NCBI GenBank assembly: GCA_028752905.1
Contig: JAQNBH010000011.1
Location: 4,843,378 to 4,907,377, forward strand
DNA from: Cladorhizidae sp. MBARI D1340-BT2
Lineage: Eukaryota > Porifera > Demospongiae > Poecilosclerida > Cladorhizidae
Direction: 5' to 3'
DNA length: 64,000 bases
In this document: positions 13,001 to 25,000 of the stretch, one piece after another
How the letters are laid out: each line of letters starts with the position of its first letter
How positions within the stretch are numbered: the stretch's first letter is position 1
Notes under the pieces: generated by a model
The model's database searches: none
What the model saw: only the letters and a program-made list of their open reading frames with translations
Told to the model about the DNA's origin: nothing
Made by a program: the position numbers and the translations under genes

Positions 13001-16000
13001 ATGCTACTGCTGGACACATCATGCTACTGCTGGACACATCATGCTACTGCTGGACACACCATGCTACCGCTGGACACACCATGCTACTGCTGGACACATG
13101 CTACTGCTGGACACGCCATGCTACTGCTGGACACACCATGCTAGTGCTGGACACACCATGCTACCGCTGGACACACCATGCTAGTGCTGGACACACCGTG
13201 CTACTGCTGGACACACCATGCTACTGCTGGACACACCGTGCTACTGCTGGACACACCATGCTACTGATGGATACACCATGCTACTGCTGGACACACCATG
13301 CTACTGCTGGACACACCATGCTACTGCTGGACACACCATGCTACTGCTGGACACACCATGCTACTGATGGACACACCATGCTACTGCTGGACACACCATG
13401 CTACTGCTGGACACACCATGCTACTGCTGGACACACCATGCTACTGCTGGACACACCATGCTACTGCTGGACACACCATGCTACTACTGGACACACCATG
13501 CTACTGCTGGACACACCATGCTACTGCTGGACACACCATGCTACTGCTGGACACACCATGCTAGTGCTGGACACACCATGCTACCGCTGGACACACCATG
13601 CTACCGCTGGACACACCATGCTAGTACTGGACACACCATGCTACTGCTGGACACACCATGAGACTGCTGGACACACCATGCTACTGCTGGACACACCATG
13701 CTACTGCTGGACACACCGTGCTACTGCTGGACACACCATGCTACTGCTGGACACACCGTGCTACTGCTGGACACACCATGAGACTGCTGGACACACCGTG
13801 CTACTGCTGGACACACCGTGCTACTGCTGGACACACCGTGCTACTGCTGGACACACCGTGCTACTGCTGAACACACCATGCTACTGATGGATACACCATG
13901 CTACTGCTGGACACACCATGCTACTGCTGGACACACCATGCTACTGCTGGACACACCATGCTACTGATGGACACACCATGCTACTGCTGGACACACCATG
14001 CTACTGCTGGACACACCATGCTACTGCTGGACACACCATGCTACTGCTGGACACACCATGCTACTGCTGGACACACCATGCTACTGCTGGACACACCATG
14101 CTACTGATGGACACACCCTGCTACTGCTGGACACACCATGCTACTGCTGGACACACCATGCTACTGATGGACACACCATGCTACTGATGGACACACCATG
14201 CTACTGCTGGACACACCATGCAACTGATGGACACACCATGCTACTGCTGGACACACCATGCTACTGCTGGACACACCATGCTACCGCTGGACACACCGTG
14301 CTACTGATAAAGACTCACCACTTTTGTGTTTGACAGCTGAATATTACGACAAGTGTAGAGGTGTTCGGCAGACTCGCTCTCCACTACAACCTTGATAGCC
14401 CCGAAGAAAAGCTCCTCTTCATGTAGAGGCCAATATTGGTACAACTGAAGGGCAGTAACACAAGAGTAAAAATACAGGGGGGGGGGGGGGGATCACAATA
14501 ATGAACCATGTGGGGGGCACAATAATGAACCATGTGGGACAATAATGAACCATGTGGGGTGGGTGGGGGGTCACAATAATGAACCATGTGGGGGTGGGTG
14601 GGGGTCACAATAATGCCATATGGGGGTGGGCGGGGGTCACAATAATGAACCATGTGGAGATGGGTGGGTGGTCAAAACAATGAACCATGTGGGTGTGGGT
14701 GGGGGTCACAATAATGAACGATGTGGGGGTGGGTGGGGTTCACAATAATGAACCAAGTGGGGGTGGGTGGGGGTCACAATAATGAACCATGTGGGGGTGG
14801 GTGGGGTCATAATAATGAACCATGTGGGGGTGGGTGGGGTCACAATAATGAACCATGGTGTGATTGTTTGCTTGTATGTGACCATACTTATAGTATGCAA
14901 GAGCAACTTGACTGAGGCATGTGATATTATTAGACTGTGAACTTGTAAAGCAAATAATAACATTAGTCCAGACACAGGGGTCATCTGTGGAGGTCAAGAC
15001 TTCTTCCCCACGTACACCTGACTAGGGCTACCAGACTGAGGCTAGGGCTACCAGACTGAGGCCAGGGCTACCAGACTGAGGCCAGGGCTACCAGACTGAG
15101 GCCAGGGCTACCAGACTAAGGCCAGGGCTACCAGACTAAGGCTAGGCTCACGTGCAGGGGCGTACCCTGCATAGAGCGCTCGCACCCCCCTAGAGTACAG
15201 AATGCAAAAAAAAACCAAAAAAAAGGAAAAAGAAGGGGAAAAAGAGAGTAATCCACATGCGTGCATGCAGTAAACTAGAGAGCCAGTTCCATGACAGAAG
15301 TTCTCAAGCTAGCTCAGTGACTGTGTGGTTGATTTTTTATTTGAGCTGCCAACTATATACATCTCAGCAGAAATGCCACCGAAAAAGAAGCAGAGAATTA
15401 CACTTTTTGACTTCAAGAAATCGAATGTACTAGGTTAATTACTCAACATAAATTAATCTGTGGCCTCAATGTGGCTCAGGAATTCCAAGTTAAATTATTA
15501 GTCCTTCAGCTAGAATTAGGGAGAAGCTCTCAGACCTGTGCAGTAGCTTGCCCTAGGTACCTAGCCAGAATCTAGTGAAACAGTTAATAGCAATGCAGTT
15601 AATATCAATAACATCCTCATGGTGTCTTTCATAGCTAACTTTTTTTTAAACAGAATTGGACAACCAGGCCTCTCCTTCAGAGTGTAACAGTCCGAGACAG
15701 ATTATTCCCTCTGTTTCTGACAGACCGGCCATTTCCTCAGTTTCTGACAGCCAGTGCAGCCACAGAGAATGCTGCTACTCAATCCTCTCAACTAGTCCCA
15801 TTAATCATTTATTTTTGTCATATATGATGTACTTTATATAATGAAAGATGCAGCCATGCAAACACAACCAGGTAAGAGATGCAGCCATGCACACACAGCC
15901 AGGCAAGAGATGCATCCATGCACACACAGCCAGGTAAGAGATGCATCCATGCACGCACAGCCAGGTAAGAGATGCATCCATGTACACACAGCCAGGTAAG

Positions 16001-19000
16001 AGATGCAGCCATGCACACACAGCCAGGCAAGAGATGCATCCATGCACACACAGCCAGGTAAGAGATGCATGCATCCATGCACACAGAGCCAGGTAAGAGA
16101 TGCATCCATGTACACACAGCCAGGTAAGAGATGCAGCCATGCACACACAGCCAGGCAAGAGATGCATCCATGTACACACAGCCAGGCAAGAGATGCATCC
16201 ATGCACACAGAGCCAGGTAAGAGATGCAGCCATGCAAACACAGCCAGGTAAGAGATGCAGCCATGCACACACAGCCAGGTAAGAGATGCAGCCATGCACA
16301 CACAGCCAGGCAAGAGATGCATCCATGCACACACAGCCAGGCAAGAGATGCATCCATGTCAGCTAGGTAAGAGATGCAGCCATGTACACACAGCCAGGCA
16401 AGAGATGCAGCCATGTACACACAGCCAGGCAAGAGATGCATCCATGCACACACAGCCAGGTAAGAGATGCAGCCATGTACACACAGCCAGGCAAGAGATG
16501 CATCCATGTACACACAGCCAGGCAAGAGATGCATCCATGCACACACAGCCAGGCAAGAGATGCAGCCATGTACACACAGCCAGGTAAGAGATGCATCCAT
16601 GTATACACAGCCAGGTAAGAGATGCAGCCATGTACACACAGCCAAGTAAGAGATGCATCCATGTACACACAGCCAGGTAAGAGATGCATCCATGCACACA
16701 CAGCCAGGTAAGAGATGCAGCCATGTACGCACAGCCAGGTAAGAGATGCATCCATGTACACACAGCCAGGTAAGAGATGCAGCCATGCACACACAGCCAG
16801 GTAAGAGATGCATCCATGTACACACAGCCAGGCAAGAGATGCATCCATGTACACACAGCCAAGTAAGAGATGCGTCCATGTACACACAGCCAGGTAAGGG
16901 ATGCATCCATGCACACAGAGCCAGGTAAGAGATGCAGCCATGCACACACAGCCAGGCAAGAGATGCATCCATGCACACACAGCCAGGTAAGAGATGCAGC
17001 CATGTACACACAGAGATGCATCCATGTATACACAGCCATGTAAGAGATGCAGCCATGTACACACAGCCAAGTAAGAGATGCATCCATGTACACACAGCCA
17101 GGTAAGAGATGCATCCATGTACACACAGCCAGGTAAGAGATGCAGCCATGCACACACAGCCAAGTAAGAGATGCAGCCATGCACACAAAGCCAGGTAAGA
17201 GGTGCAGCCATGCACACACACCCAGGCAAGAGATGCAGCCATGTACACACAGCCAAGTAAGAGATGCGTCCATGTACACACAGCCAGGTAAGGGATGCAT
17301 CCATGTACACACAGCCAGGTAAGAGATGCATCCATGTGTACACACACCCAGGCAAGAGATGCATCCATGCACACACAGCCAGGTAAGAGATGCATCCATG
17401 CACACACAGCCAGGTAAGAGATGCATCCATGTACACACAGCCAGGTAAGAGATGCAGCCATGCACACACAGCCAGGTAAGAGATGCAGCCATGCACACAC
17501 AGAGATGCATCCATGCACACACAGCCAAGTAAGAGATGCAGCCATGCACACAGCCAGGTAAGAGATACATCCATGCACACACAGCCAAGTAAAAGATGCA
17601 GCCATGCACACACAGCCAAGTAAGAGATGCAGCCATGCACACACAGCCAGGTAAGAGATACATCCATGTACACACAGCCAAGTAAGAGATGCAGCCATGC
17701 ACACACAGCCAAGTAAGAGATGCATCCATGCACACACAGCCAAGTAAGAGATGCAGCCATGCACACACAGCCAAGTAAGAGATGCAGCCATGTACACACA
17801 GCCAAGTAAGAGATGCAGCCATGTACACACAGCCAAGTAAGAGATGCATCCATGTGTACACACAGCCAGGTAAGAGATGCAGCCATGTACGCACAGCCAG
17901 GTAAGAGATGCATCCATGTATGCACAGCCAGGTAAGAGATGCAGCCATGTACACACAGCCAGGTAAGAGATGCAGCCATGTACACACAGCCAGGTAAGAG
18001 ATGCAGCCATGTGTACACACAGCCAGGCAAGAGATGCATCCATGTACACAGAGCCAGGCAAGAGATGCAGCCATGTACACACAGCCAGGCAAGAGGTGCA
18101 GCGAATGAAGATGGCGACATGCACCTTTGGCACCAATTAATGGTTTGGCTCATCCCTTAGTGACAAAGCTGGATGATCTTAGTGACCCTCTTTCATTTCC
18201 TCGATGACAACGAAGAAGAAATGGAAACAGATTGCCCTAAGTATTAGCAAACTTTGTGTATAACTTGTTCCGGCATACACTTCATACAATCTAGGCGTTA
18301 GCTAGCCACTGGGAGGAGGACAGCGAGTGGGCTCAGCCATTACTAGTCCTGAGAGTGAGGTCAATGTGAGTTGTCTTTGCCAACGTTTAGTATCCACTCT
18401 GCCGCGATAGTTGTATCCGCAGTAACCATTTGAAGAAATGCACAGATAGACAGATAAATATTAAAAAATAAGATAGAAATATAGAAATGACTTAAGCTTC
18501 AACTAATGCGCTGAAACAGCCGAGGAGGAGAGAGGAAGAGGAAGAACAAAAGGAAGGGGGAGGGGGATGATGGAGACGAGGGTCGGTAGCCCTAGTGATA
18601 GAATACATGCATGGTATATTATATATGTATGCAGCTAAAATTTGGGCGAACACACTTTAACCGTAGTGGCCACACCCCATCACTCATTTCCATCTCACCT
18701 CTTCGGAGTCCAGAGGTGTGAGCATGATGATATGCTCGCAGCCCTGATCCCAGACCATCTCCCAGAACCGGTTCGCTGTGCGGCTGTCTGGGCCTTCCAT
18801 CACCACAAACATGGAGCACTGGTTGTAGCTGTCCACAAAGTGGCCCAGACATTGCTGGATGGAACTACTGGAGCCACCATGGACTGCTGGGAGACGAGGG
18901 GGAGAGGAGAGGGGGGGGAGGAGGGGAGGGGAGGAGGGAGAATCGGAGAACGGAAAGATGAGAGGTTGCAAGAGGAAGAGGAAATGAAGGTGAAAGTGTC

Positions 19001-22000
19001 AGGCCTCAGCCCTGACTGGCTGCAGCCCTAAAGATCAAACTATAAATAGAATTTATAAATAGAACTAAAACTCATGATCTCAGACTATCAACACATTAAA
19101 CAATCATGATATCATCTTGTAAGTAAGCTGTGAAAGCCTGGCTGCAAGGGTATATAAACCACTCTGCAGTCCAGGCTTGGGCAGTCTCATCCTATCTTCG
19201 TATTCTGCTACTCGACTGTTGTTTTAATATAAGCTACTTAAGATCTAAAACTCTTTTGTCAAGCTTGGGGTTTAGCTAGAAGAAGTTCGGGAGAGACTCT
19301 GGTGGCAGCGAATTACCAAGGTTGGTATCTGTTAGGTCTCTTGTGGTTGGAGACTCTAACAGAAAGGAACAGTGAGATGAGAAATTCTCAGGAGGAATCA
19401 GGGAAGAGAGAGAAGAGAGGAAGGAAATGGAGCGATGAGGATGGTGGGAGAGAGAGGGTGGCAGTAGAGGGGAGAGGAAGAGTGAGGATGAAAAATGTCA
19501 TGTGGGGGGGGGGGAGACGAGGCACAGGAGTCCCTTCACTGCACCTACCCACGGAATGGATTCTAACCATAAAAACTGAAATATTAACCCAGGGTTGTAT
19601 CTGGGGTTGTATCTGGGAGTGGCTAGGGTTGTATCTGGGAGTGGCTAGGGTTGTATCTGGGAGGGGCTAGGGTTGTATCTGGGTTGTATCTGGGAGGGGC
19701 TAGGGTTGTATCTGGGAGGGGCTAGGGTTGTATCTGGGAGGGGCTACTGGTCATTCAGACAATCATTTATGCTACTATACATAACTGAGCAATTATATGG
19801 ATAATTGCTGACCTGAAAGTGCACCAGATATGATCTCAGCATACTCAAAGTTAAATGAAAATCCTGGGGGAGCATGCCCTCAGAACCCTCCACCTCCCCC
19901 ACTAGATTGAGGTGTGCTATAGGCACACTATTAGAGTCCTCCCAGATAAAAACCAGCTAACCCTCTCCTTTCAAAAACATCCCACTGCTGTAAGTAACCA
20001 TCACTCTAAATGAGAGTAACCATCACTCTAAATGAGAGTAACCGTCACTCTAAATGAGAGTAACCGTCACTCTAAATGAGAGTAACCGTCACTCTAAATG
20101 AGAGTAACCGTCACTCTAAATGAGAGTAACCGTCACTCTAAAGAGAGTAACCGTCACTCTAAATGAGAGCAACCGTCACTCTAAATGAGAGCAACCGTCA
20201 CTCTAAATGAGAGCAACCGTCACTCTAAATGAGAGCAACCGTCACTCTAAATGAGAGCAACCGTCACTCTAAATGAGAGCAACCATCACTCTAAATGAGA
20301 GCAACCGTCACTCTAAATGAGAGCAACCGTCACTCTAAATGAGAGCAACCGTCACTCTAAATGAGAGCAACCGTCACTCTAAATGAGAGCAACCGTCACT
20401 CTAAATGAGAGCAACCGTCACTCTAAATGAGAGCAACCGTCACTCTAAATGAGAGCAACCGTCACTCTAAATGAGAGCAACCGTCACTCTAAATGAGAGC
20501 AACCGTCACTCTAAATGAGAGCAACCGTCACTCTAAATGAGAGCAACCGTCACTCTAAATGAGAGCAACCGTCACTCTAAATGATAGCAACCGTCACTCT
20601 AAATGAGAGCAACCGTCACTCTAAATGAGAGCAACCGTCACTCTAAATGAGAGCAACCGTCACTCTAAATGAGAGCAACCGTCACTCTAAATGAGAGCAA
20701 CCGTCACTCTAAATGAGAGCAACCGTCACTCTAAATGAGAGCAACCATCACTCTAAATGAGAGTAACCATCACTCTAAATGAGAGTAACCATCACTCTAA
20801 ATGAGAGTAACCATCACTCTAAATGAGAGTAACCATCACTCTAAATGAGAGTAACCATCACTCTAAACGAGAGTAACCATCACACTAAACGAGAGTAACC
20901 ATCACTCTAAACGAGAGTAACCATCACTCTAAACGAGAGTAACCATCACTCTAAACGAGAGTAACCATCACTCTAAACGAGAGTAACCATCACTCTAAAT
21001 GAGTAACCATCACTCTAAATGAGAGTAACCATCACTCTAAATGAGAGTAACCATCACTCTAAACGAGTGCCCATCACTCTAAACGAGAGTGCCCATCACT
21101 CTAAACGAGAGTAACCATCACTCTAAACGAGAGTAACCATCACTGTAAACGAGAGTAACCATCACTCTAAACGAGAGTAACCATCACTCTAAAGAGAGTA
21201 ACCATCACTCTAAATGAGAGTAACCATCACTCTAAATGAGAGTAACCATCACTCTAAATGAGAGTAACCATCACTCTAAATGAGAGTAACCATCACTCTA
21301 AATGAGAGTAACCATCACTCTAAATGAGAGCAACCATCACTCTAAATGAGAGCAACCATCACTCTAAATGAGAGCAACCATCACTCTAAATGAGAGCAAC
21401 CGTCACTCTAAATGAGAGCAACCGTCACTCTAAATGAGAGCAACCGTCACTCTAAATGAGAGCAACCGTCACTCTAAATGAGAGCAACCATCACTCTAAA
21501 TGAGAGTAACCATCACTCTAAATGAGAGTAACCATCACTCTAAATGAGAGTAACCATCACTCTAAATGAGAGTAACCATCACTCTAAATGAGAGTAACCA
21601 TCACTCTAAACGAGAGTAACCATCACACTAAACGAGAGTAACCATCACTCTAAACGAGAGTAACCATCACTCTAAACGAGAGTAACCATCACTCTAAACG
21701 AGAGTAACCATCACTCTAAACGAGAGTAACCATCACTCTAAATGAGTAACCATCACTCTAAATGAGAGTAACCATCACTCTAAATGAGAGTAACCATCAC
21801 TCTAAACGAGTGCCCATCACTCTAAACGAGAGTGCCCATCACTCTAAACGAGAGTAACCATCACTCTAAACGAGAGTAACCATCACTGTAAACGAGAGTA
21901 ACCATCACTCTAAACGAGAGTAACCATCACTCTAAAGAGAGTAACCATCACTCTAAATGAGAGTAACCATCACTCTAAATGAGAGTAACCATCACTCTAA

Positions 22001-25000
22001 ATGAGAGTAACCATCACTCTAAATGAGAGTAACCATCACTCTAAATGAGAGCAACCATCACTCTAAATGAGAGCAACCATCACTCTAAATGAGAGCAACC
22101 ATCACTCTAAATGAGAGCAACCATCACTCTAAATGAGAGCAACCATCACTCTAAATGAGAGCAACCATCACTCTAAATGAGAGCAACCATCACTCTAAAT
22201 GAGAGCAACTATCACTCTAAATGAGAGCAACCTTCACTCTAAATGAGAGTAACCGTCACTCTAAATGAGAGCAACCGTCACTCTAAATGAGAGTAAAACC
22301 ATCACTCTAAACGAGAGTAACCATCACTCTAAACGAGAGTAACCATCACTCTAAACGAGAGTAACCATCACTCTAAACGAGAGTAACCATCACTCTAAAG
22401 AGAGTAACCATCACTCTAAATGAGAGTAACCATCACTCTAAATGAGAGTAACCATCACTCTAAACGAGAGTAACCATCACTCTAAACGAGAGTAACCGTC
22501 ACTCTAAACGAGAGTAACCGTCACTCTAAACGAGAGTAACCGTCACTCTAAACGAGAGTAACCGTCACTCTAAAGAGAGTAACCATCACTCTAAACGAGA
22601 GTAACCATCACTCTAAACGAGAGTAACCGTCACTCTAAATGAGAGTAACCGTCACTCTAAATGAGAGTAACCGTCACTCTAAATGAGAGTAACCTTCACT
22701 CTAAATGAGAGTGAGAGTAACCGTCACTCTAAATGAGAGTAACCGTCACTCTAAATGAGAGTAACCGTCACTCTAAATGAGAGTAACCGTCACTCTAAAT
22801 GAGAGTAACCGTCACTCTAAATGAGAGTAACCATCACTCTAAATGAGAGTAACCATCACTCTAAATGAGAGCCACTTACATGAAGAATGGAAGTGTCTCC
22901 GAGGTGCACCCTTGGCTTTGATCCTGTTCTGGAATGAGCTCTTCTTGACCATAGTCTTCACCTTCCCCAGTCTCTGAAACTCCTCCTCCAACAGGAAATG
23001 CCCGTCCTGCGCACCCCCGTCCTGTTTCTGCATCTCCACGTACAACCCCATGAACTTATCGACCTCGTACGCCGTGTCGCCGTAGGTGATGGCCTCCAAG
23101 ATGGCGTAGTGGATAAAGGTGTATTGCTGGTCTGTTTGGACCATGTAGTTACGTTCCTGCCTCATCTTTTGCACAAAGCCACAGATGTTGACCATACCAT
23201 CTCTGCGGAGCACTTGCAGACAGTGGTCGATGGTAAGGACAGTTCCCGATCTCCCGACGCCAGCACTGTGACAGAGAATAATGGGTGTGGTCACACCTTT
23301 GTTAGCGTTGAACATGGTGATATCAAGTACATGTAAGCATTTATGGGGGAACTGGGAATGTACAATCCTTCCCACCGCCACAACGAAATTGATTTTAATG
23401 TCTAAAGATCGCAAGATCGCTCACCCAGAGTGCTCTAAACAACACTGTCTCTATCACTATCGTTTTTATATCGAGAAATGGTAACGACGAGAAGTTATAC
23501 TTTGCAGAGGCAAATGGGAGTCCTCTCTATCTATCCCTCTCCTCTATCTATCCCTCTCCTCTCTCTCGGACTATATATATCATTTGTGTTCTCACTTCTA
23601 GGCCATGGGGAGCTATAGACGACATGCAGATCATCCGAACCTTAACAACCGGCCCCAGAAAGTTGCCCTGTACCTGCAGTGCACTATGATGGGTCCTGCC
23701 TTCTCCAATGTGTTCGACTCGTGGACGATCTTGAGGAAGTTCAGAAGAGGTGCGGCCAGCTTGGGAGTCCCGTAGTCCGGCCACTTGGTGTAGTGGAACT
23801 GAAGGATTCTCCGCGATTCGTCTGACTTGGCCTGCAAGTATTGTGTTTTTAAAATAGATGATCCTTTACCAAATATGATATCGTTGGTTTGTACTTGTAG
23901 TGACAATGACCCCTTACCAACTTTGCCACTGAGAGTGTTCGGATGGTGTAGTCAGGGAATGTGTGGGTGCCTTCCAAGGTGACGGCTATGCTTCCGTACA
24001 CGGTGGTGCTACTGTTGGGCCAATACTGAGAGCACTTGGTCTACAAGCAAATCAACAAATCAGACATGACTCAAGTGGCCTGCAAGAGAAAGCTGTCAAC
24101 AGCGAGAACACATATTCTGGTGAAGCGAGCCACACAAATAGAATCCCTCTATATATATATATACATAACGCAGAAGCAGGATGTCAATCAGCTATATATA
24201 CATATATATATTTATCATACATCAAGACTTCTCTCATGATTCGATATTATCAGGCACGGCTTAGGATGAGGTACGGACTATCCCTAGTCTTCTCGAACAT
24301 GACTCGAGTCTTCTCGAACATGACTCGACACATGCACGTCTTGCGTGTACAAGATTGTCGACTAGAGATAATCCGTATCTCATCCAACCTCCCCAATATC
24401 TAATACAATGACCTGTTCAATAATAAACTTGAAATTTACTCTCTCTTGACGTTTCGACTATATAGATGTTCTAGCCTTCATCAGGAATAATGAGATGCTA
24501 ACACTCGTGTGTAGCTAGCTATCCACCCTGTGATACAAACCACACCCCGGCACCCAGCACGTGAACCAGACATGGCACAAATACAACTAATATTAGAACA
24601 ATGGAAATAAAAGACGAGCTTGACATTAAATTAATCGCTATAAACAAGCAATTAACTGAACACAGAAAAATATGGTGGGCGTGGTTTCAAGTTCAGGCTC
24701 TTGAGAGTGCCCAGCAGTCAGAAGTTCATTACAAAATCTCAATTGAAACTCTCACACACACTATGGAGGTGGTAGGCTGATGTGCAATGCCTCGTTCACC
24801 AGCAGTTCCTTCTGTCTTCTGGCTGGTCCAAGATGGTGGCTTATTCCCCACATATTCCCCACAAATTATTGCTATACACCACTACCTCTGTATACTTTAC
24901 TGTTGTAATGTGATTCTATATACACTACTACCTCTATATACTTTGATGTTGGTTCTATATAAACCACTACCTCTGTTTACTTTAATGTTAGTTCTATATA

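Larger units (their letters stand above)
12104..14318 (-). other. RPTP intron 13
   Basis: About 2.2 kb. It contains a CAA/CAC trinucleotide tract (12,543-12,690), a short TA tract (12,832-12,847) and a 20-bp array (12,907-14,306) that reaches intron position +13 behind the donor. Confidence 0.88.
14445..18698 (-). other. RPTP intron 12
   Basis: About 4.25 kb. It carries a C15 run (minus strand) 32 bases before the acceptor, a 34-bp array, a 20-bp array, a hAT 5' end on the opposite strand and a 2.25-kb 31-bp array. The part 18,096-18,698 has no repeat or gene that I recognise. Confidence 0.85.
18884..22879 (-). other. RPTP intron 11
   Basis: About 4 kb, mostly the 22-bp array (19,994-22,871), which begins only 9 bases inside the intron. 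A 23-24-bp array lies at 19,590-19,745. The segment 18,884-19,590 is G/A-rich near its start and holds no gene that I recognise. Confidence 0.88.

Noticed and set aside
12897..14333. Cys/His-rich frames up to 308 residues
   Set aside because: Product of the stop-free 20-bp unit on plus. The region is intron 13 of the RPTP.
15818..18136. Open frames of 772, 596 and 577 residues on minus
   Set aside because: All three frames are open because the 31-bp unit lacks stops on that strand. There is no codon-level constraint or domain, and the unit length is not a multiple of three.
19744..19926. Possible extra D2 exon on minus ([16 protein letters not shown])
   Set aside because: Exons 11 and 12 join directly in phase (T plus TC). 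No acceptor and donor pair around this frame fits phase 1 on both sides, and the similarity to PTP domains is weak.
23240..23280. Apparent swap of the catalytic pair, [10 protein letters not shown], suggesting a dead D1
   Set aside because: The ILCH part is intron sequence (CTCTGTCACAG acceptor). Exon 10 ends with VHC plus AG and exon 11 starts with T, giving the canonical [10 protein letters not shown].
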